Source of the DNA: Ascidia mentula
Taxonomy: Eukaryota; Chordata; Ascidiacea; Phlebobranchia; Ascidiidae
Direction: 5' to 3'
Assembly: GCA_947561715.1 (NCBI GenBank)
Contig: OX387199.1
Coordinates: 315,001-379,000, forward strand
Length of the DNA stretch: 64,000 bases
Shown here: positions 23,892 through 37,100 of the stretch, piece by piece
How positions within the stretch are numbered: the first letter of the stretch is position 1
Layout of the letters: each line of letters starts with the position of its first letter
The notes under the pieces: model-generated
Told to the model about the DNA's origin: nothing
The model's input: only the letters and a program-made list of their open reading frames with translations
Databases searched by the model: none
Translations under genes and position numbers: made by a program

Positions 23892-26800
23892 CTACAACAA
23901 GATTATTTAATTCCAATAATGATTTACGGAAGATTGAACAAACATTCCATGTAGTGCGTATGAGTTGTGGCTTGAAGATGCCTTTGTATATTAATGAGAT
24001 TGACATACTTTATGTACTGGTATTATCACAATTAAAACAACTTATTCAGAGTACATTGAGGCAAAACGATATGTTATGCAGTGAAAGTGGACTATATACT
24101 GTATATAGTAGTTAAGAACATTGAATATTACAGGGTTTAAACTTACGTTCCACAGAGAGTATCACATGCAGATGCTGCAGTGCATGATCCAACTGTAGTT
24201 GTGGTGGTCGTGCCTGATATAAATATAATTTATGTTGTTTCTCAGCTTTGTTAAAAACGTTAAGTTGAATGAATTGTCCAAGTCAACAAAATATAAAAAA
24301 AGAATGTTTAATTGATTACTTCCACTGGTTGTTGTAGTTTCTTTTCTTCCACATTGTTCCCCAGCACCGCAAAGTGTGATTGTTAATTCAGTGAGTGGAT
24401 CTGCTGCAGTTGAAGTTCCAACATAACATTTGCGTGCAGTTGATTGAGCCACAGTTAGACTGTTGCAGAGATCAGCAAAGTTGCAGCATGAACTCACACA
24501 TCCCCTGTACAAAACCACAACTAGAGTCACAAAAACTTCAGATACAAACAAGACTTTCTTACGTTGCTCCACTGCAGTGATCTGGGCATGCTGACGCATC
24601 CTGGCACGATCCAACAGTTGTTGTGGCTTGAAATAAGATTGCTTGTTAGAAACAATACCAGAATCACACCAAGTTTAACTTACTTCCGGAGGCTGTTGTC
24701 TCTGTTCTGCCACACATTTGTCCAGCTGTGCAGGTTGTTGTAGTAGGAAACGCTCCATTGGCGAGAGTACCAGTGTGACATGTAACGATGTTTTTAATGT
24801 TGGCTGGTGTGTCGTTGTTACAAAGAGCCGTCCCGTCATTACAACATGCACTTACACAAGTTCTGTAACAATTATGTGGTAATTTTACACCCTTGCATTT
24901 GAAAACTTTTTTGTGGAAAGTATGGGTTTGCAAGTCGACTTACGAATCTCCAGCACAAAGCAAGTTGCAAGTCGAAACTGAAGCTTGGCAAGATCCAACA
25001 GTCACAACAGTATCTACGTTGTCTGTAGATAATATTGATATAAGACTGAAGTGATTCTAAATTTATACGAGAAAATCTCTTGAAACTAAACTTACTTGCT
25101 GTGGTCGTGGTCACTGTTCTTCCACAGTAAAGATTTGCATCACAATGTTGTGGTGCGAGGCTTCCTGTTGCAGCTGCACTTCCTACTTGTGTAGTTGTAC
25201 CAACTGAACATACTTTCCCTGTTTGTGTAGCAACCGACAGACTGTTACAGAGATCAGCATCAGAACAACATGACTCCACACAACCCCTGTAAGTAAAATA
25301 GTGATGAGGAGTTTTCTTTGTTTTCTGGTCATTTTAATTTAACTTACGCTGCACTGTTGCAAAGTGTTGCTGTGCATTGAGTTGGTGTGTTACAAGTTCC
25401 AACAGTTGTCACAGTAGTTACTCCTGTGTAACATTTGTATAATGCATGTAAACAAATTGAGTAAATAAGCAATTAAACAAGTATGACTTGTTACCATTTG
25501 TTGTTACACTGGTTTCTTTTCTTCCACACTGGCTGCCAGTTGCACAAGTCAGACTTGATGTGAGAGTTCCAGTTGTGACTGAACCGGAGGCACAACGTAA
25601 AGTGTTGTCCATGTTGTCGACAGTTTGACTGTTGCATGAATCAGCATCGTTGCAACACGCATATACACAACCCCTGGTAAAATCAATCAGTTAGACCTGA
25701 TGTTTCAGTATGGAAGAAGATGAGTTGATCAGAAGCATACGGAAAATTTGTGTTAACTTTTAATTGTTTGTTTTATTAACAGATAAACAGAACATTTTCA
25801 GGTGTGAAACACTTTCCTTGTTTCATTGAAAACTTACGTAGTTCCTGTGCAGAGGAGGTCGCAAGCAGCTTGGGTTGCACACGATCCTACTGTGGTTACT
25901 GTAGTGGTACCTTAAGGATATATTAATATCAAGGAAAATAGGTGACTGTGCAGACCGCAGGAATAACATATGGAAGTTCTGCCCTTTTCTAGCATTTAAT
26001 TCCAAAGACAAAATATTATAACTTAATTGAATTTTTGCCATAGTATCTAAGTCCAAATATTAACTGACACACAATTTACCTCCACTTGTTACAGTTGTTT
26101 CTGTTCTTGCACATAATTCTCCTGCTGCACATGTTGTACTTGCCGTCAAGGTTCCTGTTGTTACACTGCCAGTCATACAAGTTACCACATTCCTCATTTG
26201 TGTCACAGTCTGAGTGTTGCAAATTTCTTCACTGCAGCATGCTGATACACAACCACTAATAAAACAATAATATATTTAAATAAACAATAAACAATAATAG
26301 TACACCAGCTGTACTGATGAGACCTTTTAGCTCGAAACAGTGGCTATCTGTCTGCAGCTTATACACAATTCATATTATTTGTTGTTGTATTTTTGGAATT
26401 CAACATTTTAAGTTTCTTATTCCTAATTTAAATTGTGTTGTAACGAAACGCTTGAAAGTTAGACTTCGTTTTGTTGCTACTTACGCTGTTCCCTGACAAA
26501 TTGTGTCACAAGCAGCTGCTGTCGTCTGACAAGCTCCAACGATGGTTACTTAAAAACAATAAAAATTGTGTAAAATATTTGCTTGTTGTGATTGGTAACT
26601 TGTTGTGTCACATTTAGTTGGTGATTTGTTAACAGTTCTCTCGTTCGACGAAAGTTCGAATATTTTATCCGCATTGGACGGAATAATCTTGGAACAGAAA
26701 CAACGTCTGTTCTTACATGTGTTTTGACGTGAATGTGAGAAACTGTAACTTATCTGTTTATTCCCGTTGTTTAAAAATACCTGCAGGGTTATGTTATTCA

Positions 26801-29800
26801 CGCAACCAAAATACCACAAATTTACGGATGTCATCTTAACCGAAACATATTCTATCAATCGTTGGACACTCACGTTAATTGATTTTTTCATGTTACTGTT
26901 TCAGCTTTTTTTGTTAATGCCCAAACAATACAACAATATTCTTGTTGTTGCTCAGAAGGCGCCGTTCTAATATAGTTGGGATGTTGCAAGTTTATCCCAT
27001 GACGTTTGAAGTTTATTTGTCGATTATAGACGGGGAATGTTTATTTATTATCCTACTGTATGTCCCTCTGTTGTTGAACCATGTAATAAAAACTTACTGT
27101 CTCCATTATTGGCGGTGGTTTCACTTCGTGAACAAACGTGAGCAATGGTATCACAGTGGGCGTATGTATATGTTGGCGATACACTGGAGGTTTGCATGGT
27201 GTTTCCAACGAAACACTTTCGTGTTCCTTGCTTGGCGACTGTCAATGTGTTGCAACCATCGGCATCATTACAACATGCTGCTGTGCAACCCCTGAAACGA
27301 TAAATTAAGTTTTCGACATTTCTATGAAACGATACATTTTAGTCGTATATTGGTGTTTTATTTAATGTCAGGAATTACTGGTAAGTATACTAAACTTTGA
27401 AGAAATGAAATGCTTTAATCACATATCAACAAACAGCTGTGCATTAGTTAGTGCTTTCCGTTATAATAGAAATCTTACGTTGTCGATCCACAAAGACCGG
27501 CGTCACAGGCAGCTTGTGTCTGACAAGATCCGATTGTTTCCAAGCTGTTTACTTGTTCAAAGATAAATGTTTGGAATATTAACGAGTGTTAAGAGTTTAA
27601 CTGAGGTTACCTGTCACAGTTTCCTTCCTTGCACAAACTTGACCGGCGGCACATGTTGACGTGACGTCAAACACACCAGCTGTTGGGTTTGTGGTGGTTT
27701 TGGTTCCTGTCCCACATCTCACCACGCCTTTCATATCAGTTACAGACAGACTGTTGCAGTTGTCTCCGTCGTTACAACAGGCCGACACACATCCACTATA
27801 AATCGAAAGTGTGTTGTCTCGTTGAACAAACAGCATTTATTATAACCAACATGTTTTATTTTCACGATTAAACATCGTTAGAATAAATTCGTAAATATTC
27901 GAGCGCTTTGGTTATTGTTAATATCGGTTATCTGTTTTTCTTTTCTGTGCCCGTTATGTTATTTATGTTGGTGTCAAATATTTCACTTACGTTGCTCCTG
28001 TGCAGAGTAGATCGCATGCATCTTGGGATTGGCAAGATCCAACTGTTGTTGTTGCTATTGGGAAAAAACATATCAAAAGTTGTTTTACGTATTGAGTGTT
28101 TTTCATTCAAATTTTGTGTTAAATTTACACAACTAACTTCGAATAAACTAGGGAAAGTCCTCCATAAACCGAATTCGGATTGCCTGAGTTCATCTGTTTG
28201 TTTGTTTAAAAATAGCTGAAAAACTTACTTGAACCCGAGGTCGTTTCCTTCCTTGCACAAAGTTCGTTGGCTGCACACGTCACAATTCCAGCAAGGTTTC
28301 CAGTAGTTACACTTCCAGATGCACATTGGAGTAATCCAGCTATTTGTGCTACTGTTCTGCTGTTGCAATTGTCCGCATCGTTACAACAGGAAGACGTACA
28401 ACTCCTACAAACATTCCCATTAGAAATTACTTAAATCAAACTAAAAAGAATTCGAAGCAGGTTAAAAATAACGTACGCAGTCCCTGCACAAAGGTCGTCG
28501 CATTCCGCTTGTGTGGAGCAAGATCCAGTGGTGGCTCCTAATAAAATAATCAACAATATCATGTTAAACTTGATCGAATAATTCTCACGTTAAACCCACA
28601 AACCTGATGATATTTCCATTCTTCCGCAAAGCTTTCCCGCGGTGCAAGTCATGGCCGTTCCTGCGCCTACTCCTGTCCCACATCTCACCACATTGATTAT
28701 GTCGGTCACAGGAAGGTTGTTGCAGTTGTCTCCATCGTTGCAACAGGCAGATGCACAGTTTCTAGAAAGCAACAAACGATTTTGCATTTAAAATGTTTTT
28801 CCGCAGTATGTACAAGCGTGGTTTGCTTCATTTTATCAACTTACGCCACACCGTCACATAAGGCCTCACAGTTCGCCTGAGATTGACATGATCCAACGGA
28901 GGTGACAGCTGCAAAATAAAGTACATTTGGATCATGTTGTAGTGCGTGTTCCTAGATTGCTTTGTGCTGATTCGGTACAGCGATAATGCTTATGGGTATT
29001 CAGCTGATTTACCTGTAAAGGTTATTCTACTTTTCACGGTAGGAACGTTTAGCAGAAATCAATTTAAAATTTCAGCGCGGAGTTGGCGGAATATTTAGTT
29101 TGGAAAGTTTCATACTTGAACCCGAGGTCGTTTCCTTCCTTGCGCAAAGTTCGTTGGCTGCACACGTTACAATTCCATCCAGGTTTCCAGTAGTCACAGT
29201 TCCAGATGCGCATTGGAGTAATCCAGCTATTTGTACAACTGTTCTGCTGTTGCAATTATCCGCATCGTTACAACAGGAAGACGTACAACTCCTATGAACA
29301 TATGCATTAGAAATTACTTAAATAAACGAAAAGAATATCAAGGCAGGTTAAAAATGACGTACGCAGTCCCAGCACAAAGATCGTCGCATTCCGCTTGTGT
29401 GGAGCAAGATCCAGTGGTGGCTCCTAATAAAATAATCAACAATATCATGTTAAACTTGATCGAATAATTCTCACGTTAAACCACAAACCTCCTGATATTT
29501 CCATTCTTCCGCAAAGCTTTCCCGCGGTGCAAGTCATGGCAGTTCCTGCGTCTACTCCTGTCCCACATCTCACCACATTGATTATGTCGGTCACAGGAAG
29601 GCTGTTGCAGTTGTCTCCATCGTTACAACAGGCAGATGCACAGTTTCTAGAATGCAACAAACGATTTTGGATTTAAAAATGTTTTTCCGCAGTATATGCA
29701 AGCGTGGTTTGGTTCATATCAACTTACGTCACACCGTCACATAAGGCCTCACAATTCGCCTGAGTTTGACATGATCCAACGGAGGTGACAGCTGCAAAGT

Positions 29801-32800
29801 AAAATACATTTGGATCATGTTGTAGTGCGTGTTCCTAGATTGCTTTGTGTTTTTTTTGTGACATCAACAATTCATAGGGACATTCAGCAGATTTACTTTG
29901 AAACGTTATCCTACTTTTTTAGGGTTTGAACGTTTAGCACAAATCCATCAAAAAGTGTCAGCGCAGAGTTGGTAAAATATTCAGTTTGAAAAGTTTCGTA
30001 CTTGCACCCGAGGTGGTTTCCTTCCTTGCACAAAGTTCGTTGGCTCCACACGTTACACTGTTTGGAAGATTTCCGTCAGTTGCAGTTCCAGATGCACATC
30101 GAAGTACAGTTTTCATTTGTGCTACAGTCCGACCATTGCATCTGTCCGCATCATTACAGCAAGCCGATGTACAACCCCTGAAAACGATCGTCTGATAATT
30201 TAATATTTTCCAACTGATGTTGACCCAAAGCAAACTTTCGTTACTTCTTTTTGTTTTTTTTAGGTTTTTGTGGAAATAATAATCACAAACTTACGCAGTT
30301 CCAGCGCACAAGTCATCACACGCTGCTTGAGTGACGCATGCTCCAATGATCTGGGTGGCTGCAATTTGAAATAAATTGGTGAATTAATCGTAGATACAAA
30401 AATTGTTCTAATCATAACATACCTGTTTGAGTTCGTCCACACAATTGACCAGCAGTACAAGTAGTTGTGGCTGTAAGTGAAGCTGTATTGGCCACAGTTC
30501 CAGTCATACAAGTAACAACATTTCTCATTTCTGCAACTGTTTGTCTGTTGCAATTGTCCTCACTACAGCATGCTGATATACAGCTTCTGTTCAAGCAATT
30601 TAAAACAGTAATTAGGGAGTGAAAATTTACTCAAGTACAAACATGAAGTTCAGATATGGTCAAAATGTTCAAACTATCCACCACTACGTTTTACATGAGT
30701 TTCAGATTAGAGTGCGATTGCAATCATGTCGTCAAGAATAATTTTTTTTCTATTCTGTATCTTATAATAGATTAGCAACTAGTGTATAGTGTTTATATTT
30801 ACTGTTAAAGGAATTTGGATACGTCCTTTTTAACGTTTACTGGTTTTATGATATATTAGTTTCTTGAATAAACTTCTTCCGATCATCAATCTCTTTTCTG
30901 ACTGCAGAAAAGGAAAATATCATGATGGTAAAATTTCTTACCCATCATTGCCACACAGCGCGTCGCAAGTGGTGGTAGAAGCTTGGCATGTTGTTGTAAT
31001 TGTCCCTGAGAATATAAATCGTCGATATTTGCAATAATTGATATTTTTTGAAAATTACAAATAATTAACGCATGAAAAATTGTTACCTGATATATCTTTC
31101 TTTCCACAAACTTGGTTGGCCGTGCACTCAGTAACAGTTTGCGTGGCGCCAGTTCCAACGAAACAGAACAGAAGTGCGTTTTTCGCGGTTATTGTGGCCA
31201 CATCTCCAGAGTTACAATCATCAGCGTTGCTGCAACAAGCTTCCACGCATCCGGAGCTGAAAAATTAAAATTTTGTTCAAAGATAATTTAAATGGTTTTT
31301 GTTCACACAGTTACTCACGCTTGACCGGTGCAGAGCGTTCCACAGGCTGATTGAGCTTGGCACGATGCCGTTGTAACTACGTTTGAGATGTTAACGTTAC
31401 TGTCAATATGTTGTTAACTGTATTTAAATACAGACCTCCTCCAACTTCTCTCTTGGCGCAGACGTGGGTTGCTGTACTGCAAGGTGCGGTGGCTGCTCCA
31501 CTATCTGTTCCCACGAGACAAGACATCTTGTTCATTTTAGCGACGTCTTGGTTGTTGCAATTATCGGCGTGGTTACAGCTTGCTGATACACAAGTTCTGC
31601 AGAAATATTAAGTTGTATGTAGGTAAATAATTTTGCAAAAACAGCAATAATAGTAAATAAGCAAATCCTGTGTTATTGTATCTAGTGTCAACCTGGAGGC
31701 AATGTGAACTTTTATAGCGTTTCGTCTTTCAGATTACACTGCACGTTATCGCAGGAAATACCACTTTGTTGCAGCTTTATCTTTGATACCGACCTATCGG
31801 TATTGCGTTTCTTTCGACAAGTAACAGCTTTCCTATAACATATTGTCATGTTGGATTCAACCTTTGGCTGCGGGGATTGTAATAGCTACACTAACGTCTA
31901 TAGGACACTTTTTTCGTGTTTTCATTCGTTTCGACAAACCCCTTGGATCCTCTACGAGCATTCGTCGAAACCGGATAACATAAAGAATAAGAAAAGCAAA
32001 AACAGCAATCGTAGTTTAAATAAACAGGCTTTAAACAAAACGGAATAAGAACTAAAATCAATGTAACACAATTTTAATGAATTTGGGTTTCTGCGTGCAA
32101 GCAAAGTCATTGTTGCATGTAAGGATGTAATGTTTTGTGGTTTCGACTAGAATGTAATGATGTTTAAAGATGGGTCGGGGAGTAATGACAGAAATGAACA
32201 AAGTCCGAGATTTTGAACTCGCAGTCTATAGCTAAGACGCCCGGTGCCATTACCGTATTTGGCCAGTTATGGTCACTCTATGAAGCAAGCCCAGTCAAGG
32301 TCAGCCGTGACTACGAACGATTTTTAAATTCACGCAACTGCCCAGCAATTACCATCTTAACTCATGCGAGTACAAATAGTTGTCATGTTCATTGTTATTA
32401 TAAAACTATTTGTGGTTACAATCCAACCTCCCCGTACCTACTTCACTTACGAAACTAAATATTTTTGTTTCTGCAATTAATTAAAAGCTTTTGAGCTTTC
32501 GTAAATCACTGGACCTTCGTCGAATCTATAAAACGTCGCCATCCAATCCAGGTTAAGAACCACTGCGTCACATGTTTAGTTTATGTGATGGAGTTTATTC
32601 AGTACTTACTTGCCACCTGTTGTGTCAGCAGTCACACACAACGCATCTGCAGCAGTCTGAGCTCCACACGCACCAGTTGTTGTAACGGCTGCAACAAACA
32701 TTTATTTATTTGACTGAAATATAATATTGTGCTAAAACCGATTTTGTTCAAAATAATATGGTCGATATTTTTATTCATTTTCTTACTGCTAGCGTCGTCG

Positions 32801-34126
32801 ACTTCTTTCCTCCCGCAGTATTCAGTTTGTGGACAAGCCATTGCTGTAGCTGTTCCAGCTGATATATCTCCAACTTGACACATCACAACGTCTACGATGG
32901 TAGCAACCACCACATTGTTGCAATCATTTGCATCGCTACAACAAGCTGAAACACATCCCCTGCGAAACAACATTTGTGGTGATTTAAAGTATGAACAACG
33001 ACGAAAATCTTTCAGAAAAAAAAAAGTTTACGGTGGGTTTTATACAACTTTTCACTCGTTTAAATTTGCCATAAAACTGTGCCGAGCAATTAAAGGGGGG
33101 AACTTCTTGACACACCACTTCTTTTGAAAGGGGTTTGATGCTGAAGTAAATAAGATTTGGAAATGTTGGAGTGAGATTAACCGACATCAGCAACAAACCA
33201 AAGAGACGAAAAATTTGTCCCAAAACCCCTACTAGGCATGTCATCTAACAACATAATTTGTGTATAAATTATTTTTTTTATTCTAAACTTAAAACTCAAG
33301 GAACCCTAAGAGCGCAGGTTCGAAACCAACCCCTGGGGAGCGTGATATGTGAATTATTAGGGTTAGTTGCCTTATTACTTCATCATAAAACTGGTTGGTA
33401 ACTTCAGATGGAATTCAACAAGCCAAAAGTTTGAGAGCTATTGTTTAGCATTCTCTGCCAACCGTTGTTTCCTCTCCAATATTTAATATTTTTTCTGTTA
33501 TTTGCGTGTTTTATATTGTTCAGGAAAACCTTTGGTGGCGTTTAAAAGTTTTTTTTGTTAGTGGTTCTTGGCACAACTATCTTTAGTGCTGGTGTTTTTT
33601 CCTAGACATCACGCGCTTTTTAAAAAAAACTTTTTACAACTTCCGCTGTTTTTGGTTGGTTATGTCCGTTGATGTTCGTCGCTGTTACGGAAATGTCTAA
33701 ACGTGAAACTTTTAATACGTTTAGGTCGTCTGTTGTTCCTGTCAATAATATTCGCTTTAAACTATAGAAAAGTTTTTAACTCACGTTGCTCCTTGACAAA
33801 GGTTGTCGCACGCAGTGGAAGTTTGACAAGATGCGACCACTGTTACAGTGTCGTCGGTGCTAGTTGCTGTAATCGGATAATTTCATTAACATTCAAGCAA
33901 AGGGTAATTTTTTGCACTGAAAGTTCATTGACTTACTGGTTGACGTCGTTTCCGTTCTTGCACATAAGTTCGTAGCTGGACATGCAGCGGTTGTAAGACT
34001 TCCGGTAGCTGAAGCAGTTCCAACTGTGGTTGTTGAACCGATCTTGCAATCCAAACCATTGACAGTGTTGGTGCCGATCATCACCACTGCAGCCAACATC
34101 GCCACAAAACGCACACGAGTCATCAT
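23693..34126 (-). CDS. Gene C: GPI-anchored protein of 17 Ly6/uPAR-like domains (~1448 aa, 35 exons)
   Basis: Start at 34124-34126 (MMTRVRFVAML...; either Met could be used), stop 23693-23695. Layout: signal peptide, 17 ten-cysteine domains, threonine stalk, hydrophobic tail. J-type order is a b c d e n o n o l f g h i j k. It differs from B by carrying two copies of the two-domain n-o cassette and by lacking the second d-to-k block. Exon lengths sum to 4347 nt, a multiple of three, with alternating phase 1 and phase 2 introns throughout. Domain 2 lacks two cysteines (see findings). Expected location is the outer cell surface through a lipid anchor; ligands are unknown. The single-unit 3' half of this gene aligns closely with the 3' half of gene B, so the two are recent duplicates. 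Confidence 0.78.
28229..29646 (-). repeat. Two copies of the two-domain n-o exon cassette in gene C
   Basis: Exons n, M, o, M recur with a period of about 885 bp: n at 28604 and 29489, o at 28229 and 29116. Introns also align. These copies lack the fold-back element that sits in the same intron position in gene D, which dates the insertion to after the cassette arose. Confidence 0.75.
32198..32272 (-). repeat. tRNA-like segment, possible SINE head or degenerate tRNA
   Basis: On the minus strand, TGGCCAAATACGGTAATGG resembles an A box and D arm. It is followed by GTCT-TAGCTAT-AGAC, a four-pair stem with a seven-base loop, and GAGTTCAAAATCTC, a degenerate B box. Spacing fits a tRNA body, but the T arm is imperfect and the acceptor stem is unclear. 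It lies in an intron-sized gap between gene C exons 4 and 5. Confidence 0.3.
33297..33365 (+). repeat. Second copy of the B-box-containing segment
   Basis: GGTTCGAAACC at 33317-33327 with flanks matching 21320-21400. It lies in the second intron of gene C, the position equivalent to the copy in gene B, so it came with the gene duplication rather than as a separate insertion. Confidence 0.35.
33937..34126 (-). CDS. Gene C exon 1: signal peptide and half of domain 1
   Basis: MMTRVRFVAMLAAVVMIG, TNTVNG, then LDCKIGSTTTVG. It ends in phase 1 before a GTAAG donor. It is almost identical to exon 1 of genes A, B and D. Confidence 0.8.
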
Positions 34127-37100
34127 TTTAAGTTTTACTCTGTAGAAAATCTGTTCGGAACATTTTGAAACTAAATGTTAAATAACAGTTTTCGGACAAC
34201 GCCACATGTATCAGTGTTAAATTCTATTTCTGAACTTAATTAATAAAACCAAACTGAGTGAACCTTTACGTTGGCGCCACAATCGACGACTGGCAAAGGA
34301 TGCGGTCCCGCCTTCTTAAAGATCCTTCGAGATCTATTGATAAGAGTCAGCTTACAACAAAACTTTTACCCACAATCTTGTTGTCACGTGACATAGAGCG
34401 TGTCAATCAAATGAGGGCTTTCTTCATATCAACTTGTTATTGTTAAGCTTCATATCAACTTGTTATTGTTAAGCTTCATATCAACTTGTTATTGTCAGAG
34501 TTTTATTTTTTGTATATCTCTTGCTTCGGGTGCGTGTCTACTTACAGGGTTGCCATTCCTTCCTTTTTTAAGGTTTCAGATTGATGGCAACCCTGTCTAT
34601 AAAATAAACAATTTTAAATAGTTTTCCGTTTTCAATGCATCCTCTGGTTACGGCAATTTTAAAAATATTTTTTGATTTGCTTTTGGTCACAAACAAAACT
34701 TAATCCCTTCAAAATTGTTTAAAACAAAATAATAAAAGCTTCATTTATTTCTTTGCAAATAAACAATGACTTTTCTGCAAAAAATGCTGCTAGCTTAGAA
34801 GTAAGTGAAAAATTTAAAGAACGAAACCTCCCTTGTATCATTCTATCGTAAATCGGGTAAAAATGAAATAACCCGACTGATTCTCGCATTTTGCGATAAG
34901 TCGGTGTATGATGGCGATGCAAGAAGACGATTCACACGTGAATGTCACAAAAAATTACAACATGAAAATACTTGCGGTCTTTGACGCATAAAAATTGAAA
35001 ATATGTTGCATTTATTTTCCGTTTTACAAATTTTGAAGGTTTATTAACATTACGTGTCCTTGGAAGCAAGTTGTTGGTTGTTATTGCTCTGAAATGATTC
35101 ACCCTCGATATTTCTTGAAACGAAAACCGTGCGATCGACACCGGGTTTTATTTCGTCACGCGTCCACCACGTGATAATAAGCGTGCCAAGTGATCCGTGA
35201 AATTTTTAGGGCGGTTTTCCGCTCCGTTGCTCTCGGTCGAATTCAAAAATATTTTTCATCTCGACGGAAAGTTAGACGAAGGTCGTTTGGAGGTGAAGCG
35301 ACGTTCCTACGTAAGTTGGGTGCAAATACCACGTTTTGTACCACAGATTCTTCGACTTTCAGCCACATTTGCTCAATAAAATCTTGACGAATTATGCAGA
35401 TGTTGCCGCGGAAATCATATTGAAACACATTCCCATGATGAACTTGCAGCTGTTCCTGGGGTTCTGTGAGTTTTTAAAGGTGTCGTGAAACATCTCGAAC
35501 AAAACCTTGCTTTGACAACTGCATATACACCCTAAACACACACATATGTATTATAACATATATATTCACAAAATACTGAATGCGTTTAACCTGGGTCTGT
35601 GGGTGAAAAAGAAAAATCATGAATTCTTCAAACAGGAAAAAAACGTCCATAAATTGGTGAACTTTAGGATCCTCACATATGCCGGGGATATAAGAGCAGG
35701 TCTACGATGTAGACTACTGTGGCATGTGAATACAGGCAAGTTGTTTTGTATCATCATGTTTAGAAAAGCGTGGATAGAGTTAAGAAAGTTTTTAATTTTG
35801 GCTGAGAACAATCCGGGGTTAAGCAGATCTGTGACAAATGTCGACCTGCGTCCTACAACCTTCCTTGCTCTGAAACCTTTTGTCTAAAATTAACCGTCCG
35901 GTGGAACGGGATATCCCGCGTCCGCACAAGAACCCATTGTAACCGTTCCGTGTTTGGGAAATATAATACGTGCGTCGGTTCGCTTGACAAAAAGTCTGCG
36001 GTGCGGTCTGGAACGGTCACATGTCGCAAACGTTGCTTGGTAACATTTATTTCAAATTTCCACCAGGCCTGAACGAGATCAAACAGGAATGTGTTTGTTA
36101 CATTCTTGTTGCTATGCGATCCCAGTACTTTCCACGCCAGTTTGATTTCATAAAACTTTCACGCTGATAAAAGCTTAAGGGAATTGATGAAATCATGATG
36201 GGTTTTGAGTCTGGCGCCCAATGCATATAAGTGGATATTTTCGTACGTGGTAGAGTTTCCCTGCACTAAAACGACCAGCATTTAAAAGCATTACGTTATC
36301 TCCTTGTTCGTCACGACATCCCGGGTTCGCTTGAGATCCACCAAACCACATGAGTTGAAACACAAAGTCGTTTCCAACGTGGATGATGTCGGCAGCATTT
36401 CATGGCAACAAATCATGCGGCATGTCTCAACCCACCACCTCCCAGTGCGACTGGCTGTGATCTTTTATACATCAGTCTGTGATTCTCCGTGAGGAAATCA
36501 CCTTTACATGGGCGCCTGACTCGATAACCTTCATAGTTTTATCGGTGCCCATGCCATTTCATTTCTTTCGCACGTGTTCATCCGCGTGGTTGTTTTTATT
36601 TAATTTATTGATTCTGCTTCAGAACAACAAATAGTTTGTTTCGACGACTGAAAAACTGACCTAATACATGTCACGTGACATCGTTGGCGAAACCCCAGGT
36701 GTCGTGACGTCATCGAACCCCACAAACTGAAAACAAACAATTCGTCTCCCCGACGACCCGAGCGTCATGAAACAAACAGTGGAGTCGGGACACGCCAGAT
36801 GGTATTGCTCACATTGTTGTGTTGGAATGCTGTTGGGTTTCGCATCATGTGATGATCTGCTCTCACTCCGAGATAAAACAATTGACACAAGATCAGATGT
36901 CAATCTTGTTTCCATGACTACTGCGTCAATATCGCCTTCTTTTGTTCAGCGGTTTAGGGTCAAAGTGCATGAAGGTCTCCACACACGAGGGTTTGTATTG
37001 CGACAGTTTGAACGCCACAAGCTGTAAACGACATTCAATATTTTACTAGGGATCTGTTGTTATTGGTTTTCAAACTTCCGAAGCAATGAGAAACCAATTG

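Larger units (their letters stand above)
23693..34126 (-). other. Exon map of gene C
   Basis: Exons 5' to 3' (letter = J type): 33937-34126; 33785-33866; a 32787-32959; 32610-32688; b 31436-31596; 31319-31376; c 31087-31256; 30942-31005; d 30423-30586; 30295-30358; e 30002-30177; 29728-29791; n 29489-29646; 29363-29423; o 29116-29291; 28845-28908; n 28604-28761; 28477-28537; o 28229-28404; 27991-28054; l 27611-27795; 27479-27551; f 27098-27291; 26485-26548; g 26080-26255; 25838-25910; h 25495-25673; 25348-25423; i 25096-25286; 24944-25022; j 24684-24862; 24563-24626; k 24320-24504; 24147-24213; terminal 23693-23891. Confidence 0.75.

Noticed and set aside
36767-37027. Possible gene in the 34-38 kb spacer
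   Set aside because: Short ORFs occur on both strands without splice support, domain motifs or repeats; nothing to separate them from chance.
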